A stretch of 64,000 nucleotides of DNA from Hymenobacter polaris (GCF_012927305.1 NZ_JABBGH010000002.1:558001-622000), one strand, 5' to 3'. Positions 52,704 to 61,513 are shown, numbered from the stretch's first letter. Translations and numbers: made by a program. The notes: generated by a model from the sequence alone, not told the origin.

Positions 52704-52807
52704 AACAAAAAAAGCACGTCATGCTGAGCCCGCCGAAGCACCCCTACCGCGCTGCATAGTTCGGTAGGGATGCTTCGACGGGCTCAGCATGACGTGCTTT
52801 TTTTGTT
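52704..52807. repeat. Inverted repeat, family B, copy 3
   Basis: Arms 52704-52748 and 52763-52807, about 45 nt each with two or three mismatches and a 14-nt loop. They contain GCACGTCATGCTGAGCCCGC and end in A/T runs, so the structure also fits a bidirectional terminator. Confidence 0.9.
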
Positions 52808-52830
52808 AAGAACCAGAAAGCTAGCCGTGG

Positions 52831-52941
52831 CTATTTCTTCTGGGTGGTCGTTTTTTTGCCGTCGGGCTTGCTGCGCTCGTCCACCTCGTTCTTCTTCTCT
52901 TTTTTCTTGGTTTCCGGGTCGGTATGGCTGGGGGTTTTCAT
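52831..52941 (-). CDS. Small lysine-rich protein (36 aa)
   Basis: A short frame not easily found by length filters. It encodes 36 residues starting MKTPSHTDPETKKKEKK and ending GKKTTTQKK, with about one third Lys and several Glu/Asp, so it is highly charged and probably disordered. Its codon choice is ordinary and it sits alone between a family-B repeat and the amidohydrolase promoter region, on the strand opposite to both neighbours. I know no named family, but small KKxEKK-type proteins occur in related genomes. Real coding is likely, not certain. Confidence 0.5.
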   Translation of the reverse strand: MKTPSHTDPETKKKEKKNEVDERSKPDGKKTTTQKK

Positions 52942-53065
52942 GGGAGCTAGGGCAATGGGTGAAGGTATGCCAGCGTGTACGCGGAAACCCGCCGCAAGGG
53001 TGTGCGGCGGCCCACGCCCTAGGGTGCCGGCGCCTGGTAGAGAGGCGGCGCGCTACCTTGCTGCC

Positions 53066-54511
53066 ATGCCTACTGCTATCCGCACTTGCTTGCTACTGGG
53101 GCTGGCCGCCGCTGCCCTGCTGGGCAGCGCGCCCGCCCCGCCCCCAGCCGCTTTCTACGACTTAGTCATCGACCACGTGGCGGTGGTGGACGTGGCCGCC
53201 GCCCGCTTGCGCCCCAACCAGACGGTGGCCGTGGCCGGGGGTAAAATTGTGCAGCTGGGCCCGGCCGGCGCCCGGCGCCCTAGGGCCCGCCAGTACCTCG
53301 ATGGGCGCGGGCGCTACCTGCTGCCCGGCCTCTGGGACATGCACGTGCACTTTCGGGGCGGCGACAGCCTGGCGGCAGCCAACAAAAAGCACCTGGCGCT
53401 GTACCTGGCCCACGGCATTACGACAGTGCGCGACGCGGGCGGCGACCTCACACCTTACCTATTTGAATGGCGGCGCGCCGTGGCGGCCGGCACCCTGGCC
53501 GGACCCACCATCTTCACCTCGGGACCCAAGATTGACGGGCCCGGCGCCACCTGGCCCGGCTCGCTCGAAGTAGAAACGCCCGCCCAAGTCAGCCGCGCGC
53601 TTGACTCGCTGCAAAAGCTGCGGGTGGACTACGTAAAGATTTACGACAGTAAGATATCGGGCGCGGCCTACCTCGAAACCATTCGCCAGGCCGAGGCGCG
53701 GGGCCTCAAAACTACCGGCCACATGCCCTATTCGGTCACGCTGGGCGAGGCTATCGGGCGCGGCCTCGACGGTACCGAGCACTTGTACTACCTCTTTAAG
53801 GCCTGCTCGAGCAAGGAGGACAGCCTCACGGCGCTGGTGCGCGCCAGCCAGAATACGGCGCACCCCCTAGGGCTATTTGCCATGCTGCCGGCCGTGTACG
53901 CCACTTACAGCCCCGCCGCGGCCGCGCGCATCATGGCCCTGATGGCCGCCCACCGCACGTCCACTACCCCCACGCTCAGCATTGGCCGCACGCTGGCCGA
54001 GCTGCCCGACACCGACCATAGCCGCGACACCCTGCTGGCTTACATCGACCCCGCCATTCGGCGTACGTATGCGCGGCGGCTGGCCGGGGCGCGCCAGCAG
54101 TCGGCCGCTGCGCGGGCCTTTACCAAGCAGCTGGAAGTCAAGTTCCAGCAGCTGGTGCCGCTGCTGCAGGCGGCCGGCGTGCCCATCCTGGCGGGGTCCG
54201 ACAGCGGGGCCTTTAACTCCTACGTGTACCCCGGCGCGTCCTTGCACGACGAACTGGCCGAGCTAGTGCAGGCCGGCCTCACGCCTGCCCAGGCCCTAGG
54301 GGCCGCCACCCTCAACGGCGCCCGCTGGCTGGGCGTGGAAAATCGCACGGGCAGCATCGCGGTGGGCAAAGACGCCGACCTGCTGCTGCTAACCGCCAAC
54401 CCGCTGGCCGATATTCACAACACGCGCCGCATCGCGGCCGTGGTGCAGCGGGGCCGGGTGTACTCGGCCGCCGCGCTGGCTGGTATGCTGCGGCCGCTCA
54501 AGCAGCCCTAG
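53066..54511 (+). CDS. Amidohydrolase family protein (secreted)
   Basis: A 481-residue metal-dependent hydrolase with a signal peptide (about 1-25). Metal site motifs: GLWDMHVHF (two His), the Lys in VDYVKIYDS, His in TTGHMPYS and TEHLYY, Asp in LAGSDSGAF. The C terminus with GSIAVGKDADLLLLTANPL is the usual imidazolonepropionase/prolidase-like end. Secreted members of this group are often annotated as dipeptidases or amidohydrolases without proof. ATG 53066 is chosen since upstream codons cross the small minus-strand gene. TACCTTG at 53054 is a weak promoter box. Confidence 0.9.
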   Translation: MPTAIRTCLLLGLAAAALLGSAPAPPPAAFYDLVIDHVAVVDVAAARLRPNQTVAVAGGKIVQLGPAGARRPRARQYLDGRGRYLLPGLWDMHVHFRGGDSLAAANKKHLALYLAHGITTVRDAGGDLTPYLFEWRRAVAAGTLAGPTIFTSGPKIDGPGATWPGSLEVETPAQVSRALDSLQKLRVDYVKIYDSKISGAAYLETIRQAEARGLKTTGHMPYSVTLGEAIGRGLDGTEHLYYLFKACSSKEDSLTALVRASQNTAHPLGLFAMLPAVYATYSPAAAARIMALMAAHRTSTTPTLSIGRTLAELPDTDHSRDTLLAYIDPAIRRTYARRLAGARQQSAAARAFTKQLEVKFQQLVPLLQAAGVPILAGSDSGAFNSYVYPGASLHDELAELVQAGLTPAQALGAATLNGARWLGVENRTGSIAVGKDADLLLLTANPLADIHNTRRIAAVVQRGRVYSAAALAGMLRPLKQP

Positions 54512-54523
54512 GGCTAACTGGCA

Positions 54524-54641
54524 TATTGGGGAATTTAAAAGAACGTCATGCTGAGCTTGTCGAAGCATCTCTACCACGCCGTATTGTTCGGTAGAGATGC
54601 TTCGACAAGCTCAGCATGACGTTCTTTTAAATTCCCCAATA
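54524..54641. repeat. Perfect 52-bp inverted repeat, family B, copy 4
   Basis: Arms about 54524-54575 and 54590-54641 are exact reverse complements of about 52 nt (ATTGGGGAATTTAAAAGAAC then the family-B core) around a 14-nt loop. It lies between convergent amidohydrolase and HAD genes, 13 nt from one stop. It is the longest perfect member. Confidence 0.92.
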
Positions 54642-54719
54642 CGCTCTAAGTATCAAGGATATAGCTTCACACCTCGGCATCACCCGGCATGGCAGGTCTT
54701 TCCCAGTTAGGCGCCCCGT

Positions 54720-55403
54720 CTAGCCCAGCAGCTGGCGAGCTAGGTCGGTGATGGTGGGCGCCTGGTAGGCGGGCAGCGGGGCCAGGGGGTACAGCGGCTG
54801 GCCGGGGCGGGCAATAAAGGCTGCCTGCAGCCCGGCAGCCAGGGCCCCGGCCACGTCCCAGCCGTGGGCGGCCACCATAAGCGTTTGAGCGGGCTCGACG
54901 CCGGCCAGCTTGGCAGCGTAGTGGTAGGCGTCGGGGTGGGGCTTGTAGAGGCGCCCGGCATCCACGCTCAGCGCCTGCTCGAAATACTCGGCAATGCCGG
55001 CTGTGGCAAGCTGCTGGCGCATCATGGTGGGCGCCGAGTTGGTGAGCGTAAACAGGCGGAAGCCCGCGGTTTGCAGTTGCCCCAGGCCCGCAGCCACGTC
55101 GGGGTGGGCGGGCAGGTGGGCAAACTGATGCAGCAGCTCGTGCCGCTGCTCGGCGCTGGGGGGGCGGGCCTCCAGCATGGTGGCGGCCATCTCCAAGGCC
55201 GCGTCGGCGATGGTGCTGAAGTTGAAATAGTTGCCCGTGAGCGTGGCCGTTTGCGCGTGTTGCAGCAGCAGGCCAAACCACTGCCGAAAGCCGCCGGGGT
55301 TGTCGAAGGCCTTGTTGACCGCTTGGCGGAGCGGGGCCAGGTCGAGCAGAGTTTCGTTGAGGTCGAAGACGAGGGCCTGGGGGCGCACGGCGGAAACTGC
55401 CAT
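54720..55403 (-). CDS. HAD superfamily hydrolase, haloacid dehalogenase type II-like
   Basis: A 227-residue HAD protein. Nucleophile Asp14 in VFDLNETLLDL, Ser/Thr in LFTLTNSAP, Lys in LYKPHPDAYHY, and acidic loop in VAAHGWDVAGA. The cap is helical (about 20-95), as in L-2-haloacid dehalogenases (type II). DLNET instead of DxYGT means the dehalogenase activity is uncertain. ATG 55403 gives the standard N terminus. Confidence 0.88.
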   Translation of the reverse strand: MAVSAVRPQALVFDLNETLLDLAPLRQAVNKAFDNPGGFRQWFGLLLQHAQTATLTGNYFNFSTIADAALEMAATMLEARPPSAEQRHELLHQFAHLPAHPDVAAGLGQLQTAGFRLFTLTNSAPTMMRQQLATAGIAEYFEQALSVDAGRLYKPHPDAYHYAAKLAGVEPAQTLMVAAHGWDVAGALAAGLQAAFIARPGQPLYPLAPLPAYQAPTITDLARQLLG

Positions 55404-55543
55404 AAGTAAGGGGTAGGTAGTGAGGGTTTTTCGCTGTACGCAGCCTAGGGGAAAAGGGGTGGGCGGCGGCGGCGCGGCGGCCGGGGTAGCCACTCGGCCG
55501 TATGCGCCGTACAAGGCACATTCTTACCTCTTTTTCGCGCGCC

Positions 55544-56764
55544 ATGAAACGCCTCCTCTTTTTAGTTGGGTTGCTGACCGCCGCCTGGGCCGGCCCGGCC
55601 TACGCCGCCGATGGCATTCCGCCACGGCCCAAACCCTTCACGTTCGTAACCGACCAGGCTGGCCTGCTGCAGCCCGCTGAGGTGAAGCGCCTCGACTACG
55701 GCCTGCGCCAATACGCCGACAACAACGGCACCCAGGTGGTGGTCGTGACGGTGCCCTCGCTGGGCGGCCAGGAGGTGAACGCCTTTGCCCGCCAGCTTGG
55801 CACCGACTGGGGCATCGGGCAAAAAGACAAAAACAACGGCCTGGTGGTGCTGGTGGCCAAGCAGGAGCACAAGCTCAGCATCGAGCCCGGCGCGGGGCTG
55901 CGCGACCGGGTGACGCCAAGCGTGATTCAGCGGGCCATCGGCCAGATGACGCCCCAGTTCAAGCAGAACGACTACGGCCAGGGCTTGCGCAACGGCCTCA
56001 ACGTGCTGCTGGCGGCGGCCAACCCCGGCTCGGCCCCGAAAAATACGGCTAGCGCTACCACCGCCCCCGCCACCAGCGGCGCGGTAGCCAATAGCAGCAG
56101 CCTAGGCACCACTACCTCGCCCAGCGCGGCGCAGGCCATGGGCGACCCGGCCGGCGCCACCCAAAGCGAAGCCGCGCCTACCTCGGGCGGTGGCATCGGC
56201 CTGAGCACTATCCTGATTGGCGTGGTCGTTGTTGGCGGCGGCATTTGGCTGCTGAGCCGGCTGTTTCGGCGCAATGCAAATGCGGCGGGTAACAACGGCC
56301 CCGGCGGCACGCCCAACTTCTATCCCAACCAGCCTACCCAGGGCGGCACGCCCAATTTCTACCCCAACCAGGGCCCCGGCTACGGCGCCCCGCAGCAAAG
56401 CGGCGGCAGCGGCATGGGCAGCATCCTGGCTACGGGCGCGGCCGCGGCAGCTGGTGCTTATCTAGGCAACCGCCTAGGGGGCAGCCACGACTCAAATGAG
56501 GGCGGCCGCAACTTCAGCAGCGACAACCTGAGCAACAATGCGGGTACTGCCGCCGGGACGGCCGGGGGCACCGCCGCGGCTGACGACTACTTCAGTTCGC
56601 GCGGGGGCGCCGAGGAAAGCAACGCCAGCCCCGACTACTTCAGCAACAGCGGCGACGACTCGTCGGGCGGCGACTTCTTCTCGGGCAACGATAGCTCCTA
56701 CGATGACTCGTCGGGCGGCGGCGGCTTCGACGATACCAACAACGACAACAGCGGCTCGTGGTAG
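55544..56764 (+). CDS. TPM-domain protein with Gly/Ser/Asp-rich tail
   Basis: A 406-residue membrane protein. Signal peptide to AYA, TPM (YgcG-like) domain about 30-150 (VTDQAGLLQPAEVKRLDYGL, NNGLVVLVAKQEHKLSIEPG), low-complexity linker, a membrane segment about 223-240 (ILIGVVVVGGGIWLL), then a cytosolic or surface tail with two GGTPNFYPNQ repeats and a long GGSDDSS-rich end. In related organisms such proteins are found at membranes with repair-like roles; unproven. It is divergent from the HAD gene. Confidence 0.85.
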   Translation: MKRLLFLVGLLTAAWAGPAYAADGIPPRPKPFTFVTDQAGLLQPAEVKRLDYGLRQYADNNGTQVVVVTVPSLGGQEVNAFARQLGTDWGIGQKDKNNGLVVLVAKQEHKLSIEPGAGLRDRVTPSVIQRAIGQMTPQFKQNDYGQGLRNGLNVLLAAANPGSAPKNTASATTAPATSGAVANSSSLGTTTSPSAAQAMGDPAGATQSEAAPTSGGGIGLSTILIGVVVVGGGIWLLSRLFRRNANAAGNNGPGGTPNFYPNQPTQGGTPNFYPNQGPGYGAPQQSGGSGMGSILATGAAAAAGAYLGNRLGGSHDSNEGGRNFSSDNLSNNAGTAAGTAGGTAAADDYFSSRGGAEESNASPDYFSNSGDDSSGGDFFSGNDSSYDDSSGGGGFDDTNNDNSGSW

Positions 56765-56772
56765 CCCGCGCC

Positions 56773-56984
56773 TGCGAGGCAGCGTCAGGCGGTCAATTCC
56801 CCTCCTTAGCCAAGGAGGGGACGCTTCGGCGAAGCCGAAGCTGGGGTGGTTGACGTCGTGGAACGACCGGCTACTGGAGTGGCCACCGACTCGTTCAACG
56901 CCCGCAACCACCCCCGTTGGCGCTGTGCGCCAACATCCCTTCCTTGGCCAAGGAGGGGAATTGACCGCCTGACGCTGCCTCGCA
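56773..56984. repeat. Compound inverted repeat, family D
   Basis: Outer arms about 56773-56816 and 56941-56984 (TGCGAGGCAGCGTCAGGCGG and so on), complementary with one mismatch, enclose 124 nt with further hairpins such as GCTTCGGCGAAGCCGAAGC. Each arm also contains a CCTCCTT-AGCC-AAGGAGG palindrome. It starts 9 nt after the TPM stop. Confidence 0.85.
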
Positions 56985-57000
56985 ACTTGGGTTAGCTAGC

Positions 57001-57039
57001 AAAACGCCCCAGTAGCCAGTGTGGCTGCCGGGGCGTTTT
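57001..57039 (+). terminator. Terminator hairpin
   Basis: The stem AAAACGCCCC / GGGGCGTTTT with a 19-nt loop and short T-run. It works in either direction for the convergent pair around it. Confidence 0.65.
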
Positions 57040-57129
57040 CGTGTCAGTTGCCCCTAGGGCTTGGTATCCTGCAGATAGTCAGGCCTGGGCAGCTGCGTGC
57101 CACCCACTACTGGCGAGGGCCCTAGGGCC

Positions 57130-58113
57130 TTACTTCACCGTGAGCTGCCGCACGATGGTCCCTTGCTTCGAGTCGAGCCGCAGTAAGTAGATGCCGGTGC
57201 TGAGGCTGCTCAAATCCAGTTCGCGCTGGCCGTTGGGCGCTACCTGGGCTGCTTGCTGCACTACTATGCGCCCTAGGCCATCGAGCACCTGTAAGGGCGC
57301 GGCGGCCAGCTCCGGCTTGTCGGGCGAGTTGAGGACGAAGCGCCCGCCGGGGCTGGGGTTGGGCGCTACCGTGAGCTGGGCCTGCGTACTGGCATCGGCC
57401 CGCACAGCCAGCGGCGCCCCGCTAAAAGTGAGGTCGTCAAGTAGCAAAGTAGAGCCCGCCTTAATGTTGCTCGGAAAGCGCGTCACACCCGTTCGGGGGT
57501 TATATAGCAAGCGGGAAAAGCCTGATGCCACCACAACGTGGATGGAATCGGGCACGGTATTATCCACATAGCCGATGGGCGCGCTAACGCCGGAATAAGT
57601 AGCCGTGGGGTTCAGAAAGCCCCCGCCAATGCCCAGGATGGCCGGTACGCCGTTGGTGGTTTTGGTGAAGTACACCAGCACCAGCGCCGAATCGGTGGCC
57701 GTGCCGCTGAACTTGTAGTAAAACTGCATTTGGGTGGGGCGCGCCGGGTAGTTGAGGCCCCCCAGCGGCAGGCCTTGGTAAACGTAGGCCCCCGCTTTCG
57801 TACCCAAAACCAGCTCGCCGGGCACCACTATCGTGTTGCCCGCATTATCCTTGTCATTGGTCGAGGTCAGCTTAGCCGCGAAGCTGCCGCCGTGCGCATC
57901 CGCCGATTTAGTTACCGCACCAATCTGCAAGTTGCTGGCCGACAAATTATAGTAATAACCATAAACATCCGCATCGGTGAGCCAGCCGGTGGGCGACTCG
58001 GCTCCGTTGCGGGTCGCCCAGGTTTCGAAGCCATTGTTTGAAATGACTTGAGCTTGAGCAGAGTAGCTAGCTACGAGAGCTAAGGCAGTTAACGCGTAGA
58101 AGATTTTTTTCAT
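57130..58113 (-). CDS. T9SS type A sorting-domain protein
   Basis: A 327-residue secreted cargo of the type IX secretion system. Signal peptide to AQAQ, a beta-sandwich region beginning SNNGFETW (about 25-235), and a C-terminal sorting domain with NPSPGGRFVLNSPD, LQVLDGLGRIVVQQ, and STGIYLLRLDSKQG, ending IVRQLTVK. The N-terminal part resembles putative carbohydrate-binding modules. The protein would be exported and surface-anchored. Genes for T9SS itself are not in the window. Confidence 0.9.
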   Translation of the reverse strand: MKKIFYALTALALVASYSAQAQVISNNGFETWATRNGAESPTGWLTDADVYGYYYNLSASNLQIGAVTKSADAHGGSFAAKLTSTNDKDNAGNTIVVPGELVLGTKAGAYVYQGLPLGGLNYPARPTQMQFYYKFSGTATDSALVLVYFTKTTNGVPAILGIGGGFLNPTATYSGVSAPIGYVDNTVPDSIHVVVASGFSRLLYNPRTGVTRFPSNIKAGSTLLLDDLTFSGAPLAVRADASTQAQLTVAPNPSPGGRFVLNSPDKPELAAAPLQVLDGLGRIVVQQAAQVAPNGQRELDLSSLSTGIYLLRLDSKQGTIVRQLTVK

Positions 58114-58218
58114 AACGGGTACGTGAGGGAAAAGGAACTAGGAGCTGTTAGCAGCGGCCAGTGAGGCTTACCAGTTTTAAATGTAGACGCAAGAAAAACG
58201 CTTGGGGTGAAAATGCAG

Positions 58219-59415
58219 TTAAAGCCAGCGCCGGAGGTATTGGTAGGCAGCCTCGTGGCGCAGCAGGCCGGTGTGGTGCTGGGCTGCAAAGCGGGCCGTG
58301 CGCAGGCGGGTACCGGGCGGCAGCGGGGTGTCGTCGGGGGCCAGGCTGGGGCCCTGGCCGCTGGCCGTGCCCACCAGCCCATCGCCGAAGTAGTCGCGCA
58401 GGGCCTGGGCGCGGCCGGCGCGCAGCCAGGTGCCCACCAGCACGTGGTAGGCCACGCTGGGCAGCAGCGGCACTGGGGTGCGCGGCCGGGGCGGGCCCGC
58501 GGCGTCAGCAGAATCGGCCGCGTCGTGAGCGTCGGCCGCGGGGCCTAAGGGCAGCCAGTCCTCATCCACCAGCCGGGCCGCGCCCAGGTCCTTGATACCG
58601 TTGGAGCGGCGCGCAAACACCTCGCTGGCCAGGAGGCGCGTGGGCAGCACGTCGAGGCGGCGCAGCAGGCGCTCCACGGCGGCGCTGTTTTGCTCTAGGT
58701 ACGAGCCCTCGTGCGGCACGCCCAGCAGAAACACCGTGCGAAGGTGCGCCAGCCAGGGCGCGCCTGCAAGAGGCAAAGAGTAATCAGCAATAGACAACTC
58801 TTTTGGAGCATTCTCTTCTGCGTTAGTCAATTGCTCTTTGCTCATTGCTGACTGCTCATTGCCCAGTGCCCCATAATAGCCGGCCGAGCGGATAACCAAC
58901 CCGCCCATGCTGTGGCCCACCAGCACCAGCTCGCCCACGGCCTGGGGGTAGGTTTCGACCAGTTCGGTGAGCAGGGCGCTCAGGGCGCGGCCATTTTCGG
59001 AGATGTGCCGGCCGCTGTTGTAGCGCACGTAGAGGGGGCGCACGCCGGCCTCGGCCGCCAGGCGGGGGCCGTAGCGCAGGGGCCCGCCGGGGGCGTCGGC
59101 GGGCCCGGCCTGCCAGATAAGCTCGTCGCCCATCAGGCCGTGCACGAAAACCACCGTTTTTTGGCGCTCCTCGCTTAGGCCTAGCTCGGCCACCGGCACA
59201 TCCTGGCCCCCGCGCCGGAAGCTGAGCGCAATGGCGCGCGCATCGCCTTGGGCGGCTAGCTGGTCGCCAAAAGCCCCGTTGAGCACCGGCTGCCAGTAGT
59301 GCTGGTGCGCCCGCCCGCTGAGCAGCCAGTGCTCGGCGTTGCGCACGGGCAGCAGGGCGGCGCGGGCCAGCGAGGTAAGGGTACGGCGAAGCATAGGGGC
59401 GAGGGGCTTACGCAT
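58219..59415 (-). CDS. Esterase/lipase-like alpha/beta hydrolase
   Basis: A 398-residue alpha/beta hydrolase. Strand/oxyanion motif VVFVHGLMGDEL, nucleophile elbow VGHSMGG, and late His in AAQHHTGLL. After the nucleophile (near NEQSAMSKEQLTNAEENAPK) it has an in-frame insert of about 32 codons whose DNA is AT-rich and forms an inverted repeat (58773-58863), inserted just before PWLAHLRTVFLLGVPHEGS, so the open frame survived the event. It may be a triacylglycerol-lipase-like enzyme. ATG 59415 is chosen; an internal Met at 59394 is the alternative. Confidence 0.82.
   Translation of the reverse strand: MRKPLAPMLRRTLTSLARAALLPVRNAEHWLLSGRAHQHYWQPVLNGAFGDQLAAQGDARAIALSFRRGGQDVPVAELGLSEERQKTVVFVHGLMGDELIWQAGPADAPGGPLRYGPRLAAEAGVRPLYVRYNSGRHISENGRALSALLTELVETYPQAVGELVLVGHSMGGLVIRSAGYYGALGNEQSAMSKEQLTNAEENAPKELSIADYSLPLAGAPWLAHLRTVFLLGVPHEGSYLEQNSAAVERLLRRLDVLPTRLLASEVFARRSNGIKDLGAARLVDEDWLPLGPAADAHDAADSADAAGPPRPRTPVPLLPSVAYHVLVGTWLRAGRAQALRDYFGDGLVGTASGQGPSLAPDDTPLPPGTRLRTARFAAQHHTGLLRHEAAYQYLRRWL
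58773..58863. repeat. AT-rich inverted repeat inserted in-frame in the lipase gene
   Basis: Left part CAAAGAGTAATCAGCAATAG near 58774 and right part TTGCTCATTGCTGACTGCTC near 58838 are imperfect complements. The AT-rich block interrupts GC-rich coding sequence and is itself translated without a stop. Its NEQ..SKEQLT-type peptide is typical of translated intergenic repeats. Confidence 0.7.
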
Positions 59416-59506
59416 AAATACGGTGCGGGGCGGCGGCCGGTGCGCTACCCTGCGCTTCAGCCAGCTCAACTATCGGCGGGCTGCCGCGTTATTGCTGGCT
59501 AGGCCG

Positions 59507-59514
59507 CATCTTTG
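59507..59514 (+). promoter_or_regulatory. -7-like box (CATCTTTG)
   Basis: CATCTTTG lies 26 nt before ATG 59540 of the lipoprotein gene. No -33 box with normal spacing. Confidence 0.35.
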
Positions 59515-59539
59515 CAGCCGTAATTTCTTCGACTTCAGC

Positions 59540-59926
59540 ATGAGCTTCCCCGTTCGCCCCGTTTTGGCCACCCTGCTGCTGGCCGCTTCGGCTACCTTGC
59601 TCACGGCCTGTGACTACGCCAAGTACAGCCCCGGCACCAATCCGCAGTTCAGAGAGGGCTTCACCAACCCGCCCGGCTACACCAACGCCGAAACCAACCG
59701 CGACAGCATCAACTACAAGCAAAACGTGCACACGCCCATCGGCGAGGGCTCGGCCGTGGCCGTCAAGAACGGCACCACCACCGACCAGCTCAACTCGGCC
59801 CCGGCCGGCAAAAGCGCCACCTCGGGGCAAAACGCCAACGGCACGAAGGCTTCCATCGATAACTCGGACCCCAACAACGCCGCCAGCACCGCCCCCGCGG
59901 CCAATGGCAACGCCCCCAAGCAGTAG
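59540..59926 (+). CDS. Small disordered lipoprotein
   Basis: A 128-residue lipoprotein. Signal peptide and lipobox LLTACD, then a polar, low-complexity chain rich in Asn, Thr, Ala, Ser (GKSATSGQNANGTKAS, DPNNAASTAPAANGN). No domain recognised. Such short N/T-rich lipoproteins are common in Bacteroidetes. It is divergent from the lipase gene, which begins 125 nt upstream on the other strand. Confidence 0.7.
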   Translation: MSFPVRPVLATLLLAASATLLTACDYAKYSPGTNPQFREGFTNPPGYTNAETNRDSINYKQNVHTPIGEGSAVAVKNGTTTDQLNSAPAGKSATSGQNANGTKASIDNSDPNNAASTAPAANGNAPKQ

Positions 59927-59941
59927 CCCTAGGGTAGTAGT

Positions 59942-60007
59942 TAAAAAGTAGAAGTGAAGCGTTAAATCTGAGTATTTCGGATTTTAACGCTTCACTTCTA
60001 CTTTTTA
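59942..60007. repeat. 25-bp inverted repeat between convergent genes
   Basis: TAAAAAGTAGAAGTGAAGCG at 59942 and its complement ending at 60007 form a perfect 25-bp stem with a 16-nt loop. The right arm contains the stop codon of the flavin reductase gene. Confidence 0.88.
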
Positions 60008-60649
60008 GCTTTTTTCTGCCAGCGGCGCGGGCCACTGCCCCGGCCGGGCGTAGCCGAAGCGCACCGGCTCGGCTACCGCGTGGTAGCCATCGAGGCCCGA
60101 AATGGCGCAGGTGCCCAGCTTGGCCAGGTCGAGGGTGCCGTCGGGGCGCAGGGCGGCTTCGGGCAAATACACGTGCTCGACGGCCGCTACCAGCAGCACC
60201 GTGCCGTTGAAGATGGGGTGCTCCTCGCGCAGGCGTAGCCCTAGGCCCACCGCGCATTCGGCCACGTAGGGCGCCGGAAAGCCGTCGCGCCACACCTCGG
60301 TAAAGCCGCAGGCGGCAAACTCCGACTCGCCATCGGGGAAGTTGGCCGAGGTGTAGTGGGCGGCGGCGGCCTGCGCCAGCAGCACGTGGTTGAGGGTGAA
60401 GCAGCCGTCGTTGTCCTTGATGTTCTGGTAGGTATGGCGCGGTACGGTGGTGGGGCGCGTCACGATGCCCAGCGTGGGCGGGTCGGACCCCAGGTGGATG
60501 GCCGAACTGAAAATGGCCAGGTTGGTGAGCCCGCCCGGCGCGGCGGTGCCCACCAGGTTGGCCGGCTTGAAGCCCGGCAAGGCATTGACGAGGTTGAGGC
60601 GGTAGATTTTCTCGAAGCCGGCAATGTCGGCGGCGGTGATGTGGCGCAT
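60005..60649 (-). CDS. Flavin reductase-like (FMN-binding split barrel) protein
   Basis: A 214-residue protein of the flavin reductase / DIM6-NTAB family. Motifs: NLVGTAAPGGLTNLAIFSS, VTRPTTVPRHTYQNIKDN, FTLNHV, and the domain end with LDLAKLGTCAISGLDGYH. It is a variant close to those often annotated as flavin reductases with FMN; the redox partner is unknown. ATG 60649 gives the family N terminus MRHITAADIAGFEK; sequence upstream is a repeat. It lies 74 nt after the creatininase gene on the same strand. Confidence 0.85.
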   Translation of the reverse strand: MRHITAADIAGFEKIYRLNLVNALPGFKPANLVGTAAPGGLTNLAIFSSAIHLGSDPPTLGIVTRPTTVPRHTYQNIKDNDGCFTLNHVLLAQAAAAHYTSANFPDGESEFAACGFTEVWRDGFPAPYVAECAVGLGLRLREEHPIFNGTVLLVAAVEHVYLPEAALRPDGTLDLAKLGTCAISGLDGYHAVAEPVRFGYARPGQWPAPLAEKS

Positions 60650-60723
60650 ATAATCGAATCGCAGATTTAACGGATTTAATGGATTTCGCGGGGTTGGTGC
60701 GCGGGGCTGCGCAGGCTTACGGA

Positions 60724-61488
60724 TTATTCGTACAGGTCGTGCGGGTCGGCCGCGGCCAGCTCCACTAAAAACTGCCCCAGCTCCTTGGTAATGGCTTGCA
60801 AAAAGGCTGCTCCTTTGGCGGCCGTAGCGGCGGCAGGGTCGCCCACGCCCGTGTCGGCGGTTACCTGGCTCCACTCACGCTGGGCCCAGGCCCACTCGCG
60901 CAGCGCGCGGAGGCGAAACCGGCGGCTGGCGCCGGGGCCGGCTTCGGCCAGGGGCCGCACCAGCTCGGGCGCAATGTGCAGCATCATGCTCGTTTCCATC
61001 TCGTCGGCGTGGTCGCCGGGCGCGCTAAAAAACTCGCTCCGGTTGGCGATGTGAAACAGCGAGGCGGTGCACAGGAATACGCCCGGAAACTCGGCCTGCA
61101 GCTCGCGCAGATGCTGCCGAAAGTCATTGCCGCCGTGCCCGTTCAGCACCAGCAGCTTCGGAATGCCCTGCCGGGCCAGCACCCGCACTACATCGCGCAG
61201 AATAGCAAGCTGGGTGCTGGGGTTCAGGTTCATATCCAGCGTGATGTCGAGCTGGCCCGTGTTCACGCCGAACGGAATGGTGGGCAGCACCACCACCTTG
61301 GCACCCTGCTCCCAGGCCAGGCGCGCCGCCTCGGCCGCCACGTAGTCGCACTGGTAGTTGTCGGTGCCGTAGGGCAGGTGGTAGTTGTGGGCCTCGGTGG
61401 CGCCCCAGGGCAGCACCACCACCTCGAAAGCGGCGGCACGCACGGCTTGCCAGGTAGTTTCGGCCAAGAGGTAGGGGCGCGCAGTCAT
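60724..61488 (-). CDS. Creatininase family protein
   Basis: A 254-residue metal-dependent amidohydrolase of the creatininase family. Metal motif LPWGATEAHNYHLPYGTDNY (Glu, His, Asp), VLNGHGGND, and DHADEMETS with the Glu ligand are intact. The family includes creatinine amidohydrolase and enzymes of riboflavin/F420-like synthesis (ArfB), so the substrate cannot be fixed. Its flavin-reductase neighbour hints at flavin or pterin chemistry (inference). ATG 61488 gives the usual start; the longer frame crosses an inverted repeat. Confidence 0.88.
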   Translation of the reverse strand: MTARPYLLAETTWQAVRAAAFEVVVLPWGATEAHNYHLPYGTDNYQCDYVAAEAARLAWEQGAKVVVLPTIPFGVNTGQLDITLDMNLNPSTQLAILRDVVRVLARQGIPKLLVLNGHGGNDFRQHLRELQAEFPGVFLCTASLFHIANRSEFFSAPGDHADEMETSMMLHIAPELVRPLAEAGPGASRRFRLRALREWAWAQREWSQVTADTGVGDPAAATAAKGAAFLQAITKELGQFLVELAAADPHDLYE

Positions 61489-61513
61489 CGGAAGAAGGAG
61501 GGTAGGTGTAAGT

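Noticed and set aside
52844..53065. N-terminal extension of the amidohydrolase
   Set aside because: It has no homology-like features, runs over the small minus-strand gene, and puts the signal peptide in the middle of the protein.
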